This document shows positions 1-8,861 of a DNA stretch of 11,716 bases, one piece after another (positions within the stretch are counted from its first letter, which is position 1; each line of letters begins with the position of its first letter). Below the pieces are notes generated by a model, which saw nothing but the letters and a program-made list of their open reading frames with translations, did no database searches and was not told where the DNA came from. Origin of the DNA: Patescibacteria group bacterium UBA6263 (GTDB lineage: Bacteria > Patescibacteriota > Gracilibacteria > Absconditabacterales > Absconditicoccaceae); the NCBI GenBank assembly GCA_002441085.1, contig DJVF01000023.1, positions 50,343-62,058 of the forward strand, in the 5' to 3' direction. A program made the translations under genes and the position numbers.

Positions 1-813
1 AATATAATAAATTGAGGTTCTCATGCTGATAATAATGTAGATATACAAGAATTTATGATTGTCCCTGTGTGAGCTAGCAATTTGCATGAAGCCATCAGAA
101 TGTGAGCGGAAGTATTTCATAATTTGAAGAAAATATTGAAAAGTAGATGAATGGTCACTTCTGTATGAGATGAATGATGATATGCTCCAAACCTTGGATC
201 AAATGAAGAAGCATTGAAAATTATTATGGAGGCTATCAACAAAGCTTGATACAACTTTGATCAAATCAAATTGGCCATAGATGCTGCGGCTTCAGAGTTT
301 TTGAAAGATTGAAAATATAATGTTGATTGAAATTTTTTGAGTTCTAGTCAATTGGTAGATTATTATGAAGATTTGGTAAATAAGTATCCTATCATATCTA
401 TAGAAGATTGACATGCTGAAGATGATTTTGAATGATGGAAAGAAATGACTCAGAGATTGTGAGACAAAATAATGCTTGTTGGTGATGATTTGTTTGTGAC
501 TAATATTGAAAGATTGGAAATGGGAATCAAAGAAAAAATGGCTAATTCTATCCTAATCAAATTGAATCAAATATGATCTGTAAGCGAGACTATTAGTGCT
601 ATAAATATGGCTAATCAAAATTGAATGAAAGTAATTATATCACATAGATCTGGAGAAACAGAAGATACATTTATAGCTGATTTGGCTGTAGCAATGAATA
701 CTGGATTTATCAAAACAGGTTCTGCATCTAGGACAGATAGAATATGCAAATACAATCAACTTATGAGAATAGAAGAGAAACTTTGAGATAGAGCAAAATA
801 CTGAAATAAGTAG
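1..813 (+). CDS. eno: Enolase (phosphopyruvate hydratase), C-terminal part
   Basis: Enolase converts 2-phosphoglycerate to phosphoenolpyruvate in cytosolic glycolysis. About 270 residues are present, so roughly the first third of a usual ~430-residue enolase lies before the window; the frame is open from base 1 and ends at TAG 811-813. Numbering from the window edge, visible family landmarks are GGSHAD with His8, DIQEF with Glu17, the GDEGG loop with general acid Glu58, Mg ligands Asp94, Glu135 (SIEDG) and Asp162 (GDDLFVTN), the catalytic base Lys187 (LIKLNQIG), and SHRSGETED with His215/Arg216/Ser217. The end matches the SRTDR...YNQLMRIEE tail. Seventeen in-frame TGA codons must be Gly, including those in GDEGG. 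Its only Trp is TGG; AGG in SASRTDR is Arg. All expected catalytic residues are present. A hairpin terminator follows. Confidence 0.97.
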
Positions 814-890
814 AAAATTTTTTGTCATTAAGAGTTATCAAAACCTGTCTATCTAATTATACTACTATCTATACTCAAAGTGACAATAAA

Positions 891-917
891 ATCCTAACTT
901 TAGTTGGGATTTTTTTG
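891..917 (+). terminator. Rho-independent terminator after enolase
   Basis: An 8-bp stem ATCCTAAC (891-898) pairs with GTTGGGAT (903-910), with one G-U pair and a four-base TTTA loop. It is followed directly by a run of T. It lies 78 bases after the enolase stop and before the promoter of the next gene. Confidence 0.8.
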
Positions 918-950
918 CTTGAAAAACCCAAGTATTACAATAACTTTAGA

Positions 951-979
951 TTGATTATTTTTATGTAATAAATTATAAA
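951..979 (+). promoter_or_regulatory. Putative sigma-70-type promoter of the Rad50-like gene
   Basis: TTGATT at 951-956 and TATAAA at 974-979 are separated by exactly 17 bases. Transcription would begin near 985-987, at the chosen GTG start codon, so the mRNA would have almost no leader. An in-frame TAA (976-978) within the -10 box rules out an earlier start. Confidence 0.5.
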
Positions 980-984
980 TAAAA

Positions 985-3510
985 GTGGATCTAATAGCAA
1001 TATCGTATAAAAATATATGACCATTCAAGGATAGATTAATCAGTGTTTTTTTTGATAATTGAAAATATTTGATTAAAGCGCCTATTGGGACTGGTAAAAG
1101 TTTCTTGTTTTTTGATGGGCCGATATATGGATTATATAAATATTCCGCTAGGAATATACTAAATACAAATAGTAATGAATGATTTGTAAAATTAATATGG
1201 GAATTTGAATGAGAAAAATATTTGCTCGTAAGAAATTTAAAAAAGGGGAAAAGCAAAGATACTTGTCAATCCAAATTATTTAAAATTGATTGATTGGATA
1301 CTGCAAAAATATCAAAAAATTTAGAAAACCAAATAATCATAGAAGATTTAGATATACAACAATACTTGATTGATAATCTAACTATAAATATAGAAGAAAT
1401 AAAATTTAAAAATGAGACCGACTTACAATTGCATTTGAATAGTTTTTTGGAACCTAGAGAAGTTTTTTTGAGTACTGTTTTTTTGATGCAAGACAATGAT
1501 AATATATTTGAAATGCTGCCTATAGATAGACTAAAAGTATTGAAGAATGTATTTGGATTATTGTGAATAGATGAGGCTAAAGAAAAAATAATGGAAAAAA
1601 AGAGAGAGATAGTCGCTCAGATCAAAGCAAATGAAGATAGTAGCAAATATGATTGAAAATTGAAAAATCTAATCGATGGATATTTAAAATGATTTATAAT
1701 GTTAGGGAAATTTGATTTAGAATGGATAGATATAAGTCAGTATAAAGAGTTTGTAGATGATATGGATATGATCAAAGAAAAGATAAACGCTAATGAATTT
1801 GAAATATCCAATTTTCCTGTAGAGTTAAATCAGATTTTGGATAAAAAAATAGAGATAGCAAAAAATGAATATAATAAAATATTGAACCAAAAAGAAAATT
1901 TGATAAAAACCCAAGAAGAAATTCAGACACAAGAAAGATCGTTGAATAAAGAAAAACTTGAACTTGTAAACAATTCAAAAATTTTTGAAGAAAAGATAAA
2001 ATCTCTCGATGAAACCAAATTAAATGAATTGAAAAAACAAAAAACTATGCAACAATCGAGTATAGATCAAATCAACCAACAAGTAAAAAACAAAAAAATA
2101 GATCTGAACTGACTAAAAGATGATACAATACAAATATGAGATGACGCAAACATATGAGATTATTATAATATGATACAAGATCTTGTGAGTAAATGAAGTT
2201 TATATAAAGCTCAAAAAGACTGACTAGATGCCGATATTAAAAATACAGAAATTTTGAAAGAAAAAGAAATTGATAAACTAAAAAATGAAATAAAAAATCT
2301 GGAAGATAAAAAAAATATGAGAAACGAAGAGTTGAAAAAACTAGAACAAAGTATACAAATATTTGAAAAAAATATGCAAGAACAAGAAATATTTGAATGT
2401 GAAAAAATTTGAACAAACTGCCCTTTTATCAAGGCAATAAATAAAAAGACTTTTGAAAATTTAGAAGAGCAAAAAAAGAAATTATATGATGAAAAAAAAA
2501 TATTAGATGAAAAAATAAAAGATGAAAATATCGAAACTAAAATTAAAAACTCAATATACAATATACAAGATTTAGAGAAAACAATTGAGCATAGTGAAGA
2601 TAAATTGAAAAAAATAAAAGAAATGCAAGATAAGATAGACTGGATAAAAGATTTTTTGAACAAGATCGACTATAAAAAGATATGAGAAACGTATAGAGAA
2701 TATCAGTTTTTAGATAAAAGTTTGAAAAGTACAGATAAGGAATTATCTGTATTGGAGATTGAGTTTACTAAGCTACAAGAATACAAAATTGAAATAGAAA
2801 AAAACAAGATAAGAATAGAAAATATTGAAGAAAAGTTGAAAGTAGAAAGTGCGAGATTAAAAAGTACCAATGAAGAGCTTGAAAAAATATCAAGTCAAAT
2901 TGATAAATCAAATTTTGAGAATGTGAAAGAAATAGAAAATATAAATATCAAGATGAAAGAAAATATTCGTGATATAACAAGCTTACTGGAAGAATTTAAA
3001 AAAGGTAAAATATATATAAAAAAATTACAAGAAGAAGAAAAGATATTGAACAATTTATATCAAATTTTTTCTAAGGAGTTATTGTTGATTGTTTTGCAAG
3101 ATTCACTACCAATATTGAATGATATTATAAATAGTTTTTTGAGTCAAGTTGTAAATTATCAAATAAACTTTGATCTAAATAAATCTGATTCAGACAAACT
3201 AGAGCTAGATATAAAAATATTGGATGATAAATGAACTAGAGATGTCAAAAGTCTAAGCTGAGGACAAAGAATTATATTAAAACTTGTACGAATGCTTGCT
3301 ATTTCTAGCTATATCCGCTCCCCTATACTGTTTTTAGATGAAACTATAAACAATCTTGATCAAGATACCGTATGAAAAGTAGCTGACATGCTTGAAGACT
3401 TTGTAAAATCTAGGAATATGAAATTTTTTGTAGTGACACATAGTCAACAAATACAGGACATGAAAATATGGGACGAAACATTGGATATTGGATGTTTAAT
3501 AAAAAAATAA
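985..3510 (+). CDS. Rad50/SbcC-like coiled-coil ABC ATPase
   Basis: The 841-residue protein has split ABC-ATPase halves joined by a long coiled coil, as in Rad50/SbcC/SMC proteins that bind DNA ends with a nuclease partner. Visible motifs: Walker A APIGTGKS (32-39), Q-loop Gln169, heptad-rich Lys/Glu/Ile coils from about 190 to 730, signature LSGGQ (757-761, first Gly encoded by TGA), Walker B with Asp785-Glu786 (ILFLDE), D-loop NNLD and switch His819 (VVTHS). Mid-coil is a Cys pair, Cys472-x6-Cys479-Pro, where Rad50/SbcC has a CxxC zinc hook. GTG 985 is chosen because TAA lies at 976-978 and the N-terminus then reads like Rad50 (strand, then GPF). No SbcD/Mre11-type nuclease is adjacent. One CGA (residue 769) lies just after the signature. 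A specialised SMC-like protein is an alternative; the ATPase class is certain, the exact subfamily is not. Confidence 0.9.
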
Positions 3511-3572
3511 TTTATTTGCTTGTATAACTATATAATTTCTATCCAAATAGTAATTTTTGCAAAATTTTAAAA

Positions 3573-3578
3573 TATAAT
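3573..3578 (+). promoter_or_regulatory. Possible -10 box upstream of the HIT gene
   Basis: A perfect TATAAT lies 84 bases before the chosen HIT start and 19 before an alternative in-frame ATG at 3597. No good -35 box is found at 16-18 bases, so support is limited in such AT-rich DNA. Confidence 0.3.
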
Positions 3579-3588
3579 TATACTTACG

Positions 3589-3635
3589 TTGTTTCAATGT
3601 TTAACTATGACAATGCTTGATTGATACTGAAACAA
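3589..3635 (+). repeat. Inverted repeat in the leader of the HIT gene
   Basis: The arms TTGTTTCA (3589-3596) and TGAAACAA (3628-3635) are perfect 8-base complements around a 31-base loop. The left arm ends directly before an ATG at 3597 that is in frame with the HIT gene. If transcription starts just downstream of the TATAAT at 3573, the hairpin would form the 5' end of the mRNA. It could be a leader structure or an operator; no function can be assigned. Confidence 0.4.
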
Positions 3636-3656
3636 TTTAACAATGTAATATTTTTT

Positions 3657-4106
3657 ATGGATAAATATGTAGATGTATTGAAAAGAATATGAAAATCTCA
3701 CGTTTGCCCTTTTTGTAATGAAAAGGCGGATACTATATTAGATTTTGGTAAATATTTTTATGTTATACCAGCTCGTGCACAATACTGCACAGACCATATA
3801 TTGATAGTCCCCAAAAGACATATTTGTCTTTTAAAATCTTTGAGTCATGAAGAATTGGAAGAGATGATGGATTTGATAAATAAATGGGATAAAAAACTAC
3901 GTAAACATTATAAAAATATTAGCCTACTACTTAGAGACGGTCTATCAAAAGAAAAAATATGAAAATCTGTAAATCATCTTCATTTTCACCTGATACCAGA
4001 CCATATAGTCTATGTGATGAATGACGACGATTCCAAAAATCGTGAATTTTTTGATAACGAGAAATATTCAAAGTTAGCTCAAAAGATGAAAAAAAAATTT
4101 TCTTAA
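3657..4106 (+). CDS. HIT-family nucleotide hydrolase/transferase
   Basis: The 149-residue protein belongs to the histidine triad superfamily, small cytosolic enzymes acting on nucleoside phosphoramidates, dinucleoside polyphosphates or nucleotidyl donors. It has CPFC at 17-20 and HILIVPKRH at 47-55, which with a later His give the usual zinc-type HIT arrangement, and the signature VNHLHFHLIPD with His107, His109 and His111; by family knowledge the middle-to-last His forms the nucleotidylated site. TGA encodes Gly104 just before the triad. ATG 3657 gives a normal-looking N-terminus; ATG 3597, in the same frame with one TGA in between, would add 20 residues that do not resemble the family, so I prefer 3657. 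No Shine-Dalgarno sequence precedes either. The physiological substrate cannot be told from sequence. Confidence 0.9.
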
Positions 4107-4178
4107 TACAACTATTGGGTATGTTTAATAATTACAAAAAACCAACTATTGTAAGCCATATAATATTTCTCATAATTG

Positions 4179-4203
4179 TCAATTGTTAATTGAATTTTAG
4201 TTT
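4179..4203 (+). terminator. Weak hairpin, possible terminator after the HIT gene
   Basis: TCAATT and AATTGA form a 6-bp stem with a GTT loop (4179-4193), followed by a broken T-rich stretch. It lies between the HIT stop and the promoter of the next gene. The all-A/T core makes it weak. Confidence 0.3.
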
Positions 4204-4211
4204 ATGAAAAA

Positions 4212-4240
4212 TTGGATAAATTTGTGGTTTGAGATATAAT
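4212..4240 (+). promoter_or_regulatory. Putative promoter of the LytM/lysozyme-like gene
   Basis: TTGGAT (4212-4217) and a perfect TATAAT (4235-4240) are 17 bases apart, which puts the start of transcription near 4247, about 24 bases before the ATG at 4271. Confidence 0.5.
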
Positions 4241-4270
4241 TAATATATATTTTAACCAACTGCATATAAA

Positions 4271-6208
4271 ATGAAAAAAATAAATAAAAATTTGATTATA
4301 ATTGTGATATGATTGATATATCTTTTTTGATTTATATCAGCACAAGAATCGTATCAGGCTCAAGATGATTTGAATATGTTTGATGAAAAGTCAGCATCGA
4401 GCAATATTAGTGATTTGCAAAAAAGTATAGAAGATATTACCAAACAACTATATGATTTGGATGCAGCTGAAAGAGCATGAGATGACAAAGAAATAAGTGA
4501 AAAATATAGAGAAGTAAGAGCTGAAATAGTACGTGTAATAACAGACATAAACAAGACTACAAAAAAAGTTGCTAATACTTTGAGAAAGATAGCAGTATAC
4601 AAAAAAGAAATATTAAAAACTGCAGAAGCCTTGAAAGAGACTAGAGAGGGTAAACAAAATACACAAGAATACATAAAACAATTTACAAATTTTATGTATA
4701 AGCTAGATAATGAAATATACAACAATCAAACCGATACTATAGATGATATAAAACTATTGGCCAAATCTGATAATATACCTCGTACATTAGTTGGAGAAAG
4801 TTTGGTAAGATCTATGCTACTGCAATTTAACGATCTAATGACCAATCTTGATGCAAGCGAACAAGAAAAATTGGGGAAAATCAGAAAATTGAATATTATG
4901 AGGATACAAACAAACAATGATATAAAAGATTATAACTTACAGTTAGATAGCTTGCAACAAAAGAAAAATTATTTATTGCAATTTATAGATATATATAAAA
5001 ATAAACAACTAAAAGATGCTAATATTCCAAAAGTACTCACAACTAGAAAAGATGTAGATGATATGGTAATGTTTTTTGTAGATGAAATATCTAGAAAAAA
5101 ATACAAATCATCTGCTGATATAAATGAAAAAATAAAATCACTAAACGAAATGGATGATAATTCATTGAATGAAACTACTGATTTGGCACGACCAATATAT
5201 CCGATATATCAAATAGATAGTTATCGATGAGATAAAGAATTTGAAAAACAATACTGAGTAGCCAATAGATGAATAGCTATCTGAAGTAAACAATGAACTC
5301 CCGTATATTCTACTCGTGATTGAGTAGTATATCATGTAGCTGATACAGATTGATTTGGAATAAACTGGGTAATGGTTGTTCATGTAAGATGATATGTATC
5401 TGTATATATGTTTTTGAATGGCATAGATATCAAAGAAGGGGATATAATCAAAAGATGACAATTGATATGATATAGTGGCGGAGAGCCATGAACTAAATGA
5501 GCATGATTTGTATCCAATTGACCTAATCTATATTTTAGTGTTTTCAAAAATTGAATATCTATAGATCCACTACAAGAATTGGATTTGAGTGTAATTCAAA
5601 ATAAGAGTATATTGCCAGATCAATATTTGGTCAAATATTTGAATGATAAATATTCTAGGCCTATAGATATAAGTAATCTAGAATTTTCATCAGGAATGAA
5701 TGATATAGAAAGAGCTGATAATTTTTTGAATAAATATGGAGTCGGAATATATAAAGATTTGTCTTTCCGAGAGGATGCAGTAAAAGATACCAACATAGAT
5801 AGAGATATGGCAATATGTGTGGCGTTTGCAGAAAGTACTTTATGAAAATATCTCAGCACCCCAAACAATATATGAAATGTATGAAACAATGATCGTGGAG
5901 ATAGAATATGATATGGTTCAGCTTTTGCATGAGCTAGGATGATAGCATTGACTCTAAATAATCAATATCTATGACACTATCATACTATCAAACAGCTATC
6001 TAGATACGGAAATGAGGAATGAAAAATTTATGCATCTAGTCCTATCAATCGACAAACCAATGTTTTGAAATGTTTGAGTCAAATCAAATGATATTATGTA
6101 CCAGAAGACTTTCCGTTTAGGACATGAACAAATCCTAATATGTGGGAGACAGATAATAATGAAAAAACGACTATTATGAGCTGAGCTAATGTAATAGTCA
6201 AAAAATAA
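4271..6208 (+). CDS. Secreted coiled-coil protein with degenerate LytM (M23) domain and lysozyme-like C-terminal domain
   Basis: The 645-residue protein starts with a signal peptide: Lys-rich start, hydrophobic core 8-22, likely cleavage after ISA (24). A coiled-coil region follows (about 45-270), then a LytM/peptidase M23-like domain (about 307-430: PIYPIY, GTPVYSTRDGVVY, GDIIKRGQLIGYSGG, DPL) and a C-terminal region (about 470-625) with FAESTLG (candidate Glu521), GNVGNNDRGD and a closing NxQTNV..CL segment, resembling lysozyme/lytic-transglycosylase folds. The M23 catalytic pattern is lost: HxxxD is Asn332...Ala336, the His of YAH is Phe381, and HLH is Asn419-Leu-Tyr421; only His371 remains. 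This is the EnvC/NlpD-type design, where an inactive LytM domain activates a wall hydrolase. CGA codons at residues 307, 319 and 594 fit Trp. The glycosidase part is inferred from motif shape only. A role in division, wall remodelling or attack on a host wall is possible. Confidence 0.85.
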
Positions 6209-6225
6209 TATTTCAAAAAAAGAAT

Positions 6226-6254
6226 AAAAGCCTGGTAATGTGGCTAGGTTTTTT
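6226..6254. terminator. Likely shared terminator between convergent genes
   Basis: AGCC (6229-6232) pairs with GGCT (6242-6245) around a nine-base loop, preceded by AAAA and followed by AGG and six T. It stands just after the stop of the LytM-like gene and against the 3' end of the minus-strand PHP gene, so the A run and T run could serve both directions. The stem is short. Confidence 0.45.
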
Positions 6255-6918
6255 AATTATATCAAAGTGATTTGAGATAATCAAATCCAGCCTTTCTATA
6301 GCCAAAATCATTGAGACAATGCATATCGCTATTTACATATACTCAAGCTTCTAATAAAGATAATAATTGGTTTAATTTTTCTAAGTTAGTATATCATTTA
6401 TGAAAATAATAAGAGTTTAATTCTATAGGTATTTGGTACTGATTAAGAATTTTTGCTATAGCTTGAATATCCAAATATTTTGATGTATGAGCATTACATA
6501 TATGTCAGATAAATTTGATTTTATCATGATATTTTAGGATAGCATTGGTATACGACTGAGTAATATTTTCTAAATTTCACTGAAATAAAGATTCATGACA
6601 AGAAAGAATATTAAAATCTGACTCTTTTCATTGGATATCAAAACAGCAATTCCCGTCTTCATCAATCAAATCTCATTCTATGCCAAAACCTACATCGAGA
6701 TCGTTGTAAATATTTTTCCATCTATCTGTATGGTTTCTCCAATTTCTTGTAGCAAGATTATCTTTGTCCAAAGCAAACTGACTATGATCTGTAATAACAA
6801 TTTTCTTTAATCAGATTTTATCTGCATACTGTACTATTTCATCGATTGTATTCATACCATCTGAATAATTAATACTATGCATGTGATAATCTTCGTGGAT
6901 TGTATTGAGTATTTTCAT
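6253..6918 (-). CDS. PHP-domain phosphoesterase (histidinol-phosphatase-like)
   Basis: The 221-residue protein has the metal-binding pattern of the PHP (polymerase and histidinol phosphatase) superfamily, which hydrolyses phosphoesters with two or three metal ions. Visible are HxH at His12/His14 (DYHMHS), TDH at 44-45, Glu81 (GIEGD), His108 (SCH), His139 (GH) and DxH at Asp198/His200 (NSDMH). It is shorter than a typical HisJ/HisK of about 260-270 residues. No histidine-pathway gene is near, so the substrate is open; PHP proteins may also act on nucleotides or RNA. It is the last gene of a cluster with cysS and the SMR gene, 23 bases after the latter. The end reads through a TGA (Gly) to TAA 6255-6253. 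Both Trp codons are TGG, and no CGA occurs. Confidence 0.88.
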
Positions 6919-6941
6919 TGCGAGAACTTGTAGGAAGTAAA

Positions 6942-7256
6942 TTATATACTAACTAGAATAATAGAGGCTAAGCCAAGAATTACTCAGACAATTTGTATCG
7001 GGGTAAAACTTTCCTTGAACATAAATATTCATATGGCCAATGCCAACACTCCACTCGCTACAGAAAAGATAATGGCTCATCTGCCTAGTCATGCTCAATT
7101 TTTGAGAGCAAACAATCGGAATGTATTGCATATAAGATAGAATCACAAAGCCACAACAGAATACCAAAAAAACTGAGATTCGGATCGTTTCTTTGCAAAA
7201 ATATCTGCTATGCTTTCAAATATAATCAAAAACATCATTGGGAGTGCTCGTTTCAT
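6942..7256 (-). CDS. Small multidrug resistance (SMR/EmrE-like) membrane protein
   Basis: The 104-residue, very hydrophobic protein has four predicted helices (about 5-21, 30-50, 58-78, 84-104), the size and layout of SMR proteins of the drug/metabolite transporter superfamily, which export cations or small metabolites against protons as dimers. Helix 1 carries Glu14 (FESIADIF) at the same position as the proton- and substrate-binding Glu14 of EmrE. Helix 2 contains C-N-T-F-(CGA)-L-F-A, which aligns with CASFWLLA of EmrE if CGA is Trp. CGA also occurs at residues 3 and 24, both plausible as Trp at membrane edges; Trp31 is TGG. Read with CGA as Arg, a charge would sit inside helix 2. The gene starts 21 bases after the cysS stop, so it is probably co-transcribed. 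Its substrate is unknown. Confidence 0.82.
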
Positions 7257-7277
7257 AGAAATATGAGATTTAAAAAG

Positions 7278-8747
7278 TTATTTGCTAATTTCAAATCATT
7301 CTGGTGTATCTTTAATCTTGTATCATGCCTCTTGTATCTTATTTCTTAATTCATCAGCAAGAGCATAGTTTTTGTCTTTTTTGGCTTGTATCCTCTGTTG
7401 TGCTAAATTAACAATTTCTTGTGGGATTTCTATTTTCTCTTCTTCCATACTATCAAAAAGTCAGACTTTTAAAAAATTAATTTCTAGTCGATATAACATA
7501 GCAACTATTTCTTCATTTGCTTCGCCTATGTATGAATTGATAGTTGATATAACTTGAGGAGTATTGATATCATCACAGACCGCTTCCATGATTGGAGTTC
7601 GAAACTTTTTTCATATTTCAGATTTTAATTTATCTTCTATTTGATTGAAAGATTGGATGTCGTCGAAAAGATTGGAAGGTTTAAGTTTGGATATTTTTTT
7701 GACAAGGTTTCTCCTGGTATTTTGAGCTTGTTGGATACTATCTCGTGTAAAGTCAAAGAAAGTACGATAGTGGGTAGTAAAAAAGAAGAATCTCATATCC
7801 AAATAGGAATATCATTTGTCTATTACTTCTTGTGGAGATACACTATTTCAATCAGATTTTGACATTTTTTTGCCGTTCATTAGGACAAATTCATTGTGCA
7901 TCCGATATTTTACTCGAGGCTGATTTCAAAAAACTAGCTCAGACTGTGCGATTTCATTAGTATGATGAATGGGTATCAAATCTACTCATCCATGATGTAT
8001 ATCAAACTGACTTCATAGATGATTGCTGGACATCACACAACATTCACTATGTCGACCAGGGAATCAAATCCCTCGTGGAGAGTCTCGCTCCATCTGTCTT
8101 TTTTCATCTGTGGGTGAAAATTTCCACAAAGCGAAATCGGTTGGATTTTTTTTTCATCACAAATCTACTCTTTCCCCTGCTTGTATTCAATCTAAAGCTT
8201 TTTTATAATTTGCTCAGAGTAATTTTCCATAATCTGATATACTGGAAGTATCCATGTAAATTCAATCTCATGGAACGGTGTATGTATATCACTTGGACTC
8301 AATATCTTGAATAAACTTGATTTGATCGTCTATACTTTCTGTAGCTCTAGGCGTATAATCAAATGGAGATATGTTGAGATCTTGGAAAAATTTTGTATAA
8401 ATTTCTTCATATCTTTTAGCAACATCTCGTGCAGATATTCAATCTATTCTAGATCATTTTTCTAGTTTATCTTCTCCTTCATCTCCGTCTCATACCAAAT
8501 GTCATACATCAGTGAAATTGGAGACCATGATAGTTTTGTATCAAAGGATATATTTGATTGTATTTCTAATCAAGTCTGCTGTAAATCATGCTCTCACATT
8601 ACCAAAATGTGGCATAGAATAAACCGTAGGTCAACATGAATAGATACCCACAAAGTCTTTTTTGGGTCAATGATAATTGGGATCTTCCATCAGTGGAATA
8701 AAGTCTTCCTTGGAACGAGTCAGTGTGTTGTAGATTTTTAGTTTCAT
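7278..8747 (-). CDS. cysS: Cysteinyl-tRNA synthetase
   Basis: This class I synthetase charges tRNA-Cys with cysteine in the cytosol. The 489 residues are near the usual length. Motifs: Cys38 (YSCGPTVY), HIGH-type PHFGN (46-50), zinc ligands Cys236, His261 and Glu265 (ECC, IHHTNE), FDIHHGG (248-254), KMSKS (294-298) and the C-terminal tRNA-binding helices. Nine CGA/CGG codons lie at residues 107, 221, 225, 232, 278, 282 (CGG), 335, 383 and 420. Those at 221, 225, 232 and 282 coincide with family tryptophans (xWDSPWGxGxPGWH and YWMH), so these codons read as Trp; only Trp208 is TGG. True Arg positions use AGA, AGG or CGT (for example HYR at 328). ATG 8747 is chosen because KIYNTLTRSKEDF is the usual start of the family. 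It leads the cysS-SMR-PHP cluster and diverges from typA. Confidence 0.97.
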
Positions 8748-8833
8748 AATTATATATTTCAAATAAATCCTGACATTAAATTATTTTTTTGCTAGGCAAA
8801 TTCAATTGAAATAAGATTTATGACAAAGCTAGC

Positions 8834-8861
8834 TTGTAATTTCGAAGGAATTGATTATGAT
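8834..8861 (+). promoter_or_regulatory. Putative promoter of typA
   Basis: TTGTAA (8834-8839) and TATGAT (8856-8861) are 16 bases apart on the plus strand. Transcription would start near 8868, giving a leader of about 80 bases. It lies in the 200-base divergent region between cysS and typA; no clear promoter for cysS was found on the minus strand there. Confidence 0.4.

Noticed and set aside
985..3510. A row of short broken genes or a decaying pseudogene, as the standard code would suggest
   Set aside because: One frame runs from Walker A to Walker B and the switch His with only TGA interruptions and no frameshift; with TGA=Gly it is a single intact gene. The same applies to the other genes.
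3531..3536. A second TATAAT upstream of the HIT gene
   Set aside because: No -35 box at 16-18 bases, and it is farther from the gene than the TATAAT at 3573.
6941..6946. TATAAT on the minus strand just ahead of the PHP gene
   Set aside because: It overlaps the SMR stop codon and has no -35 partner at a suitable distance; co-transcription from cysS is simpler.
8085..8087. Inactivating Trp-to-Arg mutations in CysS
   Set aside because: Several identical changes to CGA at separate conserved Trp sites, with all catalytic motifs intact, are explained by codon reassignment and not by decay.
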